Made by a program: the position numbers and the translations under genes | Shown here: in pieces, positions 7,556-14,134 of the stretch | Position numbering within the stretch: position 1 is the first letter of the stretch | How the letters are laid out: each line of letters begins with the position of its first letter | Assembly (NCBI GenBank): GCA_963611165.1 | Contig: CAVDQG010000054.1 | Location: 1 to 14,165, forward strand | Length of the DNA stretch: 14,165 nt | Origin: SIG603 sp963611165 | GTDB lineage: Bacteria; Bacillota; Clostridia; Oscillospirales; Acutalibacteraceae | Direction of reading: 5' to 3' | Notes under the pieces: generated by a model | What the model was told of the DNA's origin: nothing | Seen by the model: the letters and a program-made list of their open reading frames with translations, nothing else | Database searches by the model: none

Positions 7556-8149
7556 TTAGAGTTCGGGACTATAATTACTGATAATCTCTTCGGCAACGCT
7601 CACCTTGGTTGTGCGGTTGTCCATTGCCTGCTTCTCTATGTATCGGTGCGCCTGTGTTTCATTCATACGCAGATATTCCACCAAAAGACATTTTGCCTGA
7701 CAGACGATTCGAAGTTCGTCAAGCCTTGTCTTTAATTTATCCGACTCTTTCCTGTATCTTTCAAGCCTTGACGCATTCGACACCACAAGCCTTGTGAGCT
7801 GATGGAACAAATGTCTGTCAACGGGTCTTGCGACCGTGAAGATACCGTAATTTTCAATCTTAGAACTGACATTATCAAACAACTGGGATTTCACCAGCAT
7901 AATAACCGAGGCAGAGTACTTCTCGGTTATTGTTATTGCCAAATCGTGACCAAATTCATCGCTCAGCGGCGCATTGATTATCACGAGGTCATAGTCGTAT
8001 CGCATGAGCATACGCCTTGCCTCGGAGCCGCTGAAAGCAGACGAAACAGGAGAAAAAGCAGATTTATCCAGCATATCGGAAATCGCAGACACGCCCTTTT
8101 CTGTTCCCGTGACTATAAGAACGTTAAGTGTATTGTTAATACTTGGCAT
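7556..8149 (-). CDS. ANTAR-domain RNA-binding regulator with degenerate receiver
   Basis: A 197-residue regulator of the AmiR/NasT type. ANTAR proteins bind paired hairpins in leader RNA and prevent transcription termination, often in nitrogen or ethanolamine genes. Residues 8-120 look like a response-regulator receiver fold, but the usual acidic pair after the first strand is replaced (VLIVTGT, residues 10-16) and the phosphoacceptor position is Asn59 (DLVIINAPL). The conserved Lys87 and a RP motif (108-109) remain. A helical linker (about 125-145) leads to the ANTAR domain at about 143-193, with the recognisable pattern IVCQAKCLLVEYLRMNE followed by AHRYIEKQAMD and VAEEI. Phosphorylation control is therefore unlikely. 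It starts 27 bases after the glutamine synthetase-like gene, with AAGGA upstream, so the two are co-transcribed. I could not find canonical ANTAR target hairpins in this window. Confidence 0.88.
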   Translation of the reverse strand: MPSINNTLNVLIVTGTEKGVSAISDMLDKSAFSPVSSAFSGSEARRMLMRYDYDLVIINAPLSDEFGHDLAITITEKYSASVIMLVKSQLFDNVSSKIENYGIFTVARPVDRHLFHQLTRLVVSNASRLERYRKESDKLKTRLDELRIVCQAKCLLVEYLRMNETQAHRYIEKQAMDNRTTKVSVAEEIISNYSPEL

Positions 8150-8176
8150 AGTGTTTCATTTCCTTTTTACTGAATT

Positions 8177-9328
8177 TTATCTGCCCGCAACGGTGCTCAA
8201 AAGCTCCGCCGGAATAACCGATTTGACAAATTCCGAGTCTCGGCAAATAAGCTTCGCTTCACCGAGCGACCCCGGAAGAGAAGACTCTCTCACTTCACGA
8301 AGAGTGAGGTAATCGAGAACGCCCTCCATGCCCGCAGAAATGAGAAGTGCATAAGCAAGATAAGGATTAGCCGAGGAATCGGGCGAGATAATCTCGACTG
8401 TGCCCTCTTCCTTGTTGATATTAAGGATATTTCTGCCCGACTTATTCTTCCATGTTACGGTATCGGGAATGTCGCTGTCTCCAAGGCGGTCGTATGACTC
8501 CTCCTTTGAGTTGAGCACGGCGGTGATTTCCGCACAACGGCGGATAAGCCCCGCAAGGAACGACTCCGTACACGGCGAGCCCTTGTATCTCGGTGCAAAC
8601 TTAATCTTGAACGAGTTTCCGCATTCGTCCGCAAGCGGCTTCGGTCTGAAAGAAGCGTGAAGTCCGCTTCTGTCTGCCATATTCTTGACAACGCTGCGGT
8701 AAGCGATGACGTTGTCGGCGGCGCTCATGGGACTGCTCTCGACAAAGACCACCTCGTTCTGTCCGGGGCCCGCATTGTGATGAGAAAGTATCGGAGTGAT
8801 ACCCATGTCCTCAAGAGTAAGGCAAATGTCTCTTCTGACATCCTCGCCCTTATCGGTCGGCGCCTCGTCCATGTAGCCTGCACGGTCAAAGGGAATTTCC
8901 GTCGGATTGCCCTCCTCGTCGTTCTTGAAAAGATAGAACTCGATTTCGTTTCTTATCTTGATTCGCATATCGTTCTCTATCGCCTTTTTGCTCACCTCAC
9001 GCAAAATGTTTCTCGTGTCACATTCAAACGGCGTTCCGTCAGCCTTGACAATGTCGCAGAAGAAACGGATGACGCTTCCGTGAGACGGTCTCCACGGCAA
9101 GGTGCACATGGTGTCGATATCGGGCTTGATGAAAACCTCGCCCGAGTGGCCGAAGCCCTCGATGAACTTTGCCTTGACGGGGACGCCTGTCGAAAAAGCC
9201 TGATCGAGCAGCGGTGGCTGAATGGAAATGATTTTTAGCTTGCCCCTTACGTCACAGAAAGCGAGTTTGATGAATTTAACATCGTTTTCCTCTATAAAGG
9301 ACATCACATCGTTTATTGTATATTTCAT
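8177..9328 (-). CDS. Glutamine synthetase-like protein lacking catalytic residues
   Basis: A 383-residue type I glutamine synthetase homologue, about 60 shorter than GlnA, mostly at the C-terminus. The fold is recognisable: an N-terminal beta-grasp region (1-75), EIEFYLF with Glu128 and Glu130, HHNAGPGQNE, HASFRPKPL and SPDSSANPYLAYALL. Compared with GlnA from memory, key residues are missing. The DGSS loop carrying the ammonium-binding Asp is VKAKF (51-55). The metal-ligand Glu of HHEVAPGQ is Asn185. The His of GSGMH is Lys241. The NRSPLIR arginine segment is KNKSGRN. The Arg after the conserved Glu312 is Ile314. Ordinary glutamine synthesis is unlikely; it may bind a ligand as a sensor or use another chemistry. 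The ATG at 9328 has GAGG 8 bases upstream. First gene of an operon with the ANTAR regulator, divergent from glnN. Confidence 0.88.
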   Translation of the reverse strand: MKYTINDVMSFIEENDVKFIKLAFCDVRGKLKIISIQPPLLDQAFSTGVPVKAKFIEGFGHSGEVFIKPDIDTMCTLPWRPSHGSVIRFFCDIVKADGTPFECDTRNILREVSKKAIENDMRIKIRNEIEFYLFKNDEEGNPTEIPFDRAGYMDEAPTDKGEDVRRDICLTLEDMGITPILSHHNAGPGQNEVVFVESSPMSAADNVIAYRSVVKNMADRSGLHASFRPKPLADECGNSFKIKFAPRYKGSPCTESFLAGLIRRCAEITAVLNSKEESYDRLGDSDIPDTVTWKNKSGRNILNINKEEGTVEIISPDSSANPYLAYALLISAGMEGVLDYLTLREVRESSLPGSLGEAKLICRDSEFVKSVIPAELLSTVAGR

Positions 9329-9402
9329 TTTAATTACCTCATTGGTATTAATTTACAAATATTGATTCAAATTACGCAAAGCAATAATATTGCACTTTGA
9401 TT

Positions 9403-9442
9403 TAACCTCGTGCGATGGCGACCAAAGGTTGCCCCTACGGGT
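9403..9442. repeat. Dispersed palindromic element in the GS-like leader
   Basis: GGCGACC (9417-9423) and GGTTGCC (9427-9433) flank AAA, with one mismatch; the adjoining CCCTACGGG is also palindromic. From memory, related GGCGACC/GGTCGCC elements next to CCTACGGG are common dispersed repeats in Clostridia. Because it is transcribed in the leader of the GS-like gene it may fold in that RNA. Confidence 0.55.
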
Positions 9443-9474
9443 TTATTCTGTTTATGTATATCTGTTTTATTAAG

Positions 9475-9504
9475 ATTATAAAATAATTCTTTGCGGACTG
9501 TCAA
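9475..9504 (-). promoter_or_regulatory. Promoter of the GS-like/ANTAR operon
   Basis: Minus-strand TTGACA (9499-9504), perfect consensus, 18-base spacer, TATAAT (9475-9480). Expected start near 9468, giving a leader of about 140 bases. The leader carries a dispersed palindrome (9417-9433) and a hairpin CAAAG..GCAAT-ATT-ATTGC-TTTG (about 9376-9398) with a 2-base bulge. No terminator is evident in it. Confidence 0.8.
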
Positions 9505-9570
9505 TTTTTACGAAAAAATTAAGATTACAGCACATTTCCGTTAAACTCGGATTTAATTTTTCTTGTATTT

Positions 9571-9605
9571 AAGCACAACAAGGCGCAATGACGCTATTTG
9601 TGCTT
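9571..9605. repeat. Inverted repeat between the divergent GS genes
   Basis: AAGCACAA (9571-9578) and TTGTGCTT (9598-9605) are perfect complements. Inside lies GCG (9583-9585) and CGC (9592-9594) around a 6-base loop. No T run follows on either strand, so it is not an obvious terminator. It lies about 70-100 bases upstream of each promoter and could be a regulator site or a stray repeat. Confidence 0.5.
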
Positions 9606-9709
9606 TAGTTCATAGTTCACAGAATCACAGTTTAACTTGAATGCTTTTGGGCAAATTTCCCATTAAAGCCACTTTCAAATTACGGCACAAATTCTTTGGA
9701 TAAATTTTA

Positions 9710-9738
9710 TTGACTTGAGCCTATTTTACCTATAAAAT
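9710..9738 (+). promoter_or_regulatory. glnN promoter
   Basis: TTGACT (9710-9715), 17-base spacer, TAAAAT (9733-9738); TATAAA at 9731 is an alternative -10 with shorter spacing. Expected start near 9745, leaving a leader of about 42 bases that is too short for paired ANTAR hairpins plus a terminator. Confidence 0.75.
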
Positions 9739-9787
9739 ATTTTGTAGCACAAGTTAAAACCACTCTTTTTTATATTTGGAGGAAACA

Positions 9788-11899
9788 ATGTCCTATACAG
9801 CACAGAAAGATTCCGTACCTGAAATTTTCGGCACAAATGTCTTTAACGAAGACATCATGCAGCAGAGACTTCCGAAGGATGTTTACAAGCTGCTTCGTGA
9901 GACAATAGACAACGGCAGAGAATTAGAGCTTTCCGTGGCAAACGCAGTAGCAAACGCCATGAAGGATTGGGCTATCGAAAAGGGAGCAACACACTACACC
10001 CACTGGTTCCAGCCGATGACAGGCTACACCGCAGAGAAGCACGACAGCTTCATCACGCCGACAGCCGACGGAAGAATCATCATGGAGTTCTCCGGCAAGG
10101 AGCTCATCAAGGGCGAGCCGGACGCATCGTCTTTCCCCTCGGGCGGACTTCGTGCCACCTTTGAGGCAAGAGGCTACACCGCATGGGACCCCACCTCCTA
10201 CGCATTCATCAAAGATAAGTCTTTGTATATCCCCACGGCTTTCTGTTCCTACGGCGGCGAGGTTCTCGATAAGAAAACTCCGCTTCTAAGGTCAATGGAA
10301 GCAATCAACACCCAGTCACTTAGAGTTCTCCGTCTTTTCGGCGACACGACAACCAAGAAGGTCACAACTACAGTAGGCGCCGAGCAGGAATATTTCCTCA
10401 TTGACGAGAAGCTTTATAATAAGAGAGAAGACCTTCTTCTTTGCGGCAGAACGCTTTTCGGAGCAAAGCCGCCAAAGGGTCAGGAGATGGACGACCACTA
10501 TTTCGGTGCTATCAAGCCGAGAGTTGCCGCCTACATGAGAGAGCTTGACGAGGAGCTCTGGAAGTACGGCATTCTCGCAAAGACAAAGCACAACGAAGTA
10601 GCTCCCGCACAGCACGAAATGGCTCCGATTTTCACCACGACAAACCTTGCGACAGACCAAAATCAGCTCACAATGGAGATTATGAAGAATGTCGCAAGAA
10701 AGCACGGCCTTGTCTGCCTTTTGCACGAAAAGCCGTTTGAGTATGTCAACGGAAGCGGAAAGCACAACAACTGGGCTCTTTCGACCGACACGGGAAGAAA
10801 TCTTCTCGCTCCGGGCAAAAACCCGTCCGAAAACGCAACATTCCTCCTCTTCCTCTGCGCCGTAATCAAGGGCGTTGACGAATATCAGGACTTGCTCAGA
10901 ATCTCAGCCGCAAGCGCAAATAACGACCACCGTCTCGGCTCAAGCGAAGCACCGCCCGCTATCGTTTCCATTTTCCTCGGAGACGAGCTCACCGATATTC
11001 TCGACGCTCTCGACAAGCACCGTGCATATGAGGAGCGTGAGACAGAAAGAATGGAAATCGGCGTTTCCTCACTTCCTCATCTTCCGAAGGACACAACCGA
11101 CAGAAACAGAACATCGCCGTTTGCGTTCACGGGAAATAAATTTGAGTTCAGAATGGTAGGCTCTTCCATGAGCATCGCATGCCCGAACATCATGCTCAAC
11201 ACGATAGTTGCCGAGGAGCTCAAGCAGTTTGCTGACGAACTCGAGAAAGCCGAGGACTTCAACAAGTCACTTCGTCACCTCATCCGCCGTGTCTACAGAA
11301 ACCACAAGAGAATCATTTTCAACGGTGACGGCTATTCCGCCGAGTGGCTCGAGGAAGCTAAGGCAAGAGGACTTCACAACCTCGCAACAGCCGTTGACGC
11401 AATTCCGCATTACTGCGATGAGCAGAACATAAAGCTTTTCAAAGACCACAACATCTACAACGAGGTTGAGATGAACTCGAGAAGAGACATTCTCCTTGAG
11501 GAATACGAGAAGACAATCAACATTGAGGCTCAGACCATGATTTCAATGGTCAAGCGTGATATTATTCCTGCGGTAAGCAAGTATATCACAAGCCTTTCCG
11601 ACAGCGTAATCCGTCAAAGAAGCGTGATTAGCACACTTCCGTGCAAAACGGAGTGCGATTTAATCGAGAAACTTTCCGAGGCTCTCGACAAGGCATATTC
11701 GAGCGTATCGGGACTTGAAATTCTCACAAAGGCTTATGATGACATCAAGTCGGATGTTCTTGAGGGCTCTGTTTTCTGCAGAGACAGAATCATTCCGTGC
11801 ATGAAGGAATTAAGAGACACAGTCGATTTCCTCGAGGACAAAACGGGCAAGGAATTTTGGCCGTACCCGAGCTACACGGAGCTTCTTTTCAAAATCTGA
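9788..11899 (+). CDS. glnN: Type III glutamine synthetase
   Basis: ATP-dependent synthesis of glutamine from glutamate and ammonium in the cytosol, the main ammonium assimilation step. Its 703 residues match the GSIII family (about 700), much longer than GlnA. Recognisable family segments in order: HWFQPMTGYTAEKHDSF, EFSGKELIKGEPDASSFPSG, the metal ligands Glu199/Glu201 in GAEQEYF, Glu270 and Glu277 in NEVAPAQHE, His326 in GSGKHNNW, NNDHRLGSSEAPPA, and Glu453/Arg455 in KFEFRMVGSS. All expected catalytic positions are present. The ATG at 9788 is chosen because GGAGG lies 5 bases upstream; the in-frame TTG at 9776 overlaps that site. Transcribed alone from its own promoter, divergent from the GS-like/ANTAR operon, and ended by a strong terminator. 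Confidence 0.97.
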   Translation: MSYTAQKDSVPEIFGTNVFNEDIMQQRLPKDVYKLLRETIDNGRELELSVANAVANAMKDWAIEKGATHYTHWFQPMTGYTAEKHDSFITPTADGRIIMEFSGKELIKGEPDASSFPSGGLRATFEARGYTAWDPTSYAFIKDKSLYIPTAFCSYGGEVLDKKTPLLRSMEAINTQSLRVLRLFGDTTTKKVTTTVGAEQEYFLIDEKLYNKREDLLLCGRTLFGAKPPKGQEMDDHYFGAIKPRVAAYMRELDEELWKYGILAKTKHNEVAPAQHEMAPIFTTTNLATDQNQLTMEIMKNVARKHGLVCLLHEKPFEYVNGSGKHNNWALSTDTGRNLLAPGKNPSENATFLLFLCAVIKGVDEYQDLLRISAASANNDHRLGSSEAPPAIVSIFLGDELTDILDALDKHRAYEERETERMEIGVSSLPHLPKDTTDRNRTSPFAFTGNKFEFRMVGSSMSIACPNIMLNTIVAEELKQFADELEKAEDFNKSLRHLIRRVYRNHKRIIFNGDGYSAEWLEEAKARGLHNLATAVDAIPHYCDEQNIKLFKDHNIYNEVEMNSRRDILLEEYEKTINIEAQTMISMVKRDIIPAVSKYITSLSDSVIRQRSVISTLPCKTECDLIEKLSEALDKAYSSVSGLEILTKAYDDIKSDVLEGSVFCRDRIIPCMKELRDTVDFLEDKTGKEFWPYPSYTELLFKI

Positions 11900-11921
11900 T
11901 TAATTTTTCGGTTAATTTACG

Positions 11922-11949
11922 GGGGACAGCTTTTCTGTCCCCTTTTTTT
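11922..11949 (+). terminator. Rho-independent terminator of glnN
   Basis: GGGGACAG (11922-11929) pairs perfectly with CTGTCCCC (11935-11942) around a 5-base loop, followed by seven T. It starts about 20 bases after the glnN stop. Confidence 0.96.
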
Positions 11950-12079
11950 GAAATCAAGCGTCATTCTGTACCAAAAAGATATCTCGATAATTTCTACGGA
12001 ACCGAATATCAAACGAGAATTTCACTAAAACGCTATTAAATTTCGATAAAAAGCACAGTTTTTTCGTTTATTTACACAT

Positions 12080-12121
12080 TTAGAACAGCCTTGTTTGTGC
12101 AAAATAGATATTTTGTTCTAA
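12080..12121. promoter_or_regulatory. Nested inverted repeats upstream of the XRE gene promoter
   Basis: Outer perfect arms TTAGAACA (12080-12087) and TGTTCTAA (12114-12121). Partly inside lies the palindrome CAAAATA-GA-TATTTTG (12100-12115). They end 6 bases before the -35 of the XRE gene promoter, a usual place for an operator. The binding protein is unknown; the encoded XRE protein is one candidate. Confidence 0.5.
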
Positions 12122-12126
12122 TACTA

Positions 12127-12155
12127 TTTACTTTTTTTGCAAATAATTGTATAAT
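12127..12155 (+). promoter_or_regulatory. Promoter of the XRE-family gene
   Basis: TTTACT (12127-12132), 17-base spacer, perfect TATAAT (12150-12155). Expected start about 12162, giving a leader near 150 bases. Confidence 0.7.
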
Positions 12156-12187
12156 TCTATTATCGATATTCCACAAAAGTATCCTAA

Positions 12188-12302
12188 GCGGAGAAAATAA
12201 ACAAAAGGCTGATATTTTTCTCCGCAAAATAAAATGTATTTGGTAAAAACACCGCTCCCCTTGAGGCGGTGCGGGCTCAAATGCATAAATCACTTGAGAG
12301 GT
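12188..12302 (+). promoter_or_regulatory. Structured leader of the XRE-family gene
   Basis: Three pairings in the untranslated leader. Hairpin 1: GCGGAGAAAA (12188-12197) with TTTTCTCCGC (12216-12225), 10 perfect pairs. Hairpin 2: CACCGC (12250-12255) with GCGGTG (12266-12271), extendable with TC/GA. A CTCAA (12276-12280) can pair either with TTGAG at 12261-12265, which would disrupt hairpin 2, or with TTGAG at 12294-12298, which overlaps the ribosome site GAGAGG (12297-12302). There is no T run, so control would be at translation. I do not recognise it as a known riboswitch class. Confidence 0.45.
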
Positions 12303-12310
12303 AAGATCTT

Positions 12311-12568
12311 ATGCGCCTTAGAAATCAACCTATAGGAAACAAAAATTTAGTGGGAGCAAGAGTTGAACTCGCAAGAAAGAACCAGGGCATGAAACAGAAG
12401 GAGCTGCTCGCTCAACTGCAGGTCAAGGGAGTTGACATGAACTCCAGCGGTCTTTCTAAGCTTGAAGGACAGATTCGTGCAGTAACCGATTTTGAGCTTC
12501 TCGCAATTGCAGAGATTTTGGATGTAGACGTCATGTGGCTGCTCAAAGGAAACGGCGAAGACGATTGA
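12311..12568 (+). CDS. Small XRE-type helix-turn-helix protein
   Basis: 85 residues, nearly all a Cro/CI-type helix-turn-helix domain (about 15-78): LVGARVELARKNQGMKQKELLAQL forms the first helices, SSGLSKLEGQIRAV the recognition helix and loop, and DFELLAIAEILDVDVMWLL the closing helices. It has no extra effector domain, signal peptide or membrane segment, so it is likely a small cytosolic DNA-binding regulator. The ATG at 12311 follows AGAGG by 9 bases. It is a single-gene unit with its own promoter, a long structured leader and inverted repeats upstream, and it ends at a hairpin shared with the convergent GNAT gene. Its targets are unknown; autoregulation is inference. Confidence 0.85.
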   Translation: MRLRNQPIGNKNLVGARVELARKNQGMKQKELLAQLQVKGVDMNSSGLSKLEGQIRAVTDFELLAIAEILDVDVMWLLKGNGEDD

Positions 12569-12625
12569 TTTTAACTGATTTTAATTTAAATATAAGAAAC
12601 TTCTTTTTTCATTATTAGATACTCT

Positions 12626-12662
12626 GACAAACCCACCGTGATAATCTCTCGGTGGGTTTGTC
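12626..12662. terminator. Bidirectional terminator between convergent genes
   Basis: GACAAACCCACCG (12626-12638) pairs perfectly, 13 bases, with CGGTGGGTTTGTC (12650-12662) around an 11-base loop. It lies about 58 bases after the XRE gene stop and 10 bases after the GNAT stop on the other strand. Flanking T runs are weak on both strands, but stem strength and placement support termination. Confidence 0.8.
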
Positions 12663-12671
12663 GTTTATAGA

Positions 12672-13112
12672 TTAAGTATCGATTCTTTCCATTTCTGTCA
12701 GCGACATATTGCGGTAAACGAGATCGTCACGCACGGTAAAGCCTAATTTCTCCCAGAATTTGTTCCCCGTTTCGTTTCGCGAGAAGACGACAAGTGCGGT
12801 CTTGTTTATTCCGAGTTTCTTGAGCTCACCGAGTGCCGATTCCACCAAGCTTCTCGCCGTGCCCTGTCCTCTGAAATTGGGATGAACCGCTGTGTGATAG
12901 ATGTAGCCACGTCTGCCGTCGCTTCCGACCATGATAACGCCGATGATTTTGCCGTTTTCCTCTGCAACAAAGCACGTGGTTGGGTTACGCCCAAGAAAGC
13001 GTTCTATTCCCTCTTTCGAGTCATCAAGATTATTAAGCCCCATTCCCGTGCACGACATCCAGAGAGCATACACGCTCTCGTAGTCGGCTATTGTCATATT
13101 TCTGATATTCAT
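12672..13112 (-). CDS. GNAT-family N-acetyltransferase, YpeA-like
   Basis: 146 residues covering one GNAT domain. The beta4/alpha3 acetyl-CoA pyrophosphate loop is visible as VHPNFRGQGTARSL (Arg81-Gly84), preceded by GSDGRRGYIYHTA and followed by a late ERLGF-like segment WEKLGF. The overall sequence resembles YpeA of E. coli (order ADYESVYALW, DGRRGYIYHTAVHP, FRGQG), which is why I use that label; the substrate is unknown. The ATG at 13112 has GGAG 6 bases upstream. It starts 14 bases after the stop of the amidohydrolase gene and shares its transcript. Confidence 0.88.
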   Translation of the reverse strand: MNIRNMTIADYESVYALWMSCTGMGLNNLDDSKEGIERFLGRNPTTCFVAEENGKIIGVIMVGSDGRRGYIYHTAVHPNFRGQGTARSLVESALGELKKLGINKTALVVFSRNETGNKFWEKLGFTVRDDLVYRNMSLTEMERIDT

Positions 13113-13126
13113 ATTAATCTCCGATA

Positions 13127-14065
13127 TTAGTCTCCAAACAGCTTTTCTGCGTTTTGGTACATAATTTTCTCCAAAATCGGACTTAACTCCTCGCAGTCAA
13201 GCAAAGCGTTAACCTTTCCCTCTATGCGTTCACTCGGTGTATACGGGAAATCTCCGCCGAATAAAATGTGATTTTCGTCCGTAAGCGTTTGAAGTATCTT
13301 TATTCCGGACGGGAGCGCATCGCCCGCAATGTCAAAATAGAGCGACTTTAGGCTGTTTTGCGTCTCAACGGGATTTCCGATTCCCTTTGCCGCAAGCACC
13401 TTTGTTATGCCCGAAAGTCTGTCGATTACATTCGGCAGGAACGAACCGCAGTGCGGCACAATAACACGCACATTCGGATATTTTTCGAGCGTGCCCGATG
13501 TGATAAGGTTAATCACCGCACGGGTGGTGTCGGCAATGAACTCAAAAAGCGGAAGCGGAGTTGCCGTGAAACAGCCGTCGGGGAATTTTTTCGGTGCGGT
13601 CGGATGAATCAAAACGACTGCGTTTCTTTTGCTTAGCGTCTCAAATAAGGGATTGTATTTTTCGTCACCGAGATACAAGCCGTCCGCATTGCTCGGAAGC
13701 TTCACCGCATCGGCGTGAAGTTCGTCAAAAGCGTAATTTATTTCGTCAATCGCCGCCTCTATGTCAGGAACGGGAGGAGCCGCCGCAAACATTATCTTAT
13801 CGGGATATTTTCTTTTGTACTCTGCGGCGCACTCGTCCAAAGCTCTCGAAATCTCAGCCGCTTCCTTGGCGTCCTCGTACCAGAAATGCGGAGAAGAAAC
13901 GGAAATGAGGCTTTTTTCTATCCCCGCTTTCTCCATGCTCTCCAAATGCTTCTCAATGCTCCAATCGGGAGTAGGAAAACCGTCCTCGTTCTCCTTGCCG
14001 TGTCTTTTGAGGCTCTCTAAATATTCAGGACAGGTAAAATGCGAATGTACGTCAATTATTTTCAT
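13127..14065 (-). CDS. Amidohydrolase family 2 (ACMSD-like) metal-dependent hydrolase/decarboxylase
   Basis: 312 residues with the TIM-barrel amidohydrolase-2 pattern of ACMSD and resorcylate decarboxylases. Visible metal and catalytic residues in order: His7 and His9 (DVHSHF), His154 (VLIHPTAPK), His205 (VPHCGSFLP) and Asp272 (FGGDFPYTP). All are in the expected order, so the enzyme is probably active with one divalent metal; hydrolysis or non-oxidative decarboxylation cannot be distinguished here. No signal peptide, so cytosolic. The ATG at 14065 has a near-perfect AAGGAGG 8 bases upstream. The upstream 14086-14116 stretch is pure A/T; no clear promoter is seen before the window ends in a dispersed repeat. 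Followed by the GNAT gene in the same unit. Confidence 0.88.
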   Translation of the reverse strand: MKIIDVHSHFTCPEYLESLKRHGKENEDGFPTPDWSIEKHLESMEKAGIEKSLISVSSPHFWYEDAKEAAEISRALDECAAEYKRKYPDKIMFAAAPPVPDIEAAIDEINYAFDELHADAVKLPSNADGLYLGDEKYNPLFETLSKRNAVVLIHPTAPKKFPDGCFTATPLPLFEFIADTTRAVINLITSGTLEKYPNVRVIVPHCGSFLPNVIDRLSGITKVLAAKGIGNPVETQNSLKSLYFDIAGDALPSGIKILQTLTDENHILFGGDFPYTPSERIEGKVNALLDCEELSPILEKIMYQNAEKLFGD

Positions 14066-14085
14066 TGTTTTTTCCTCCTTGTTTG

Positions 14086-14116
14086 AATTAATAAATAATA
14101 AATAATAATTAATAAT
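14086..14116. other. A/T-only tract upstream of the amidohydrolase
   Basis: About 31 bases made only of A and T, with recurring TAATAA units. It lies just upstream of the amidohydrolase ribosome site. No convincing -35/-10 pair could be assigned. Confidence 0.5.
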
Positions 14117-14134
14117 GAGCTAAAGGCAAAAAGG

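Noticed and set aside
12072..12293. A 73-codon minus-strand open frame in the XRE upstream region
   Set aside because: It overlaps the inverted repeats, promoter and leader of the XRE gene, has no clear ribosome site and an unremarkable composition.
14066..14134. A promoter for the amidohydrolase in the A/T tract
   Set aside because: Many partial -10 matches occur in a pure A/T sequence, but no -35 at proper spacing was convincing.
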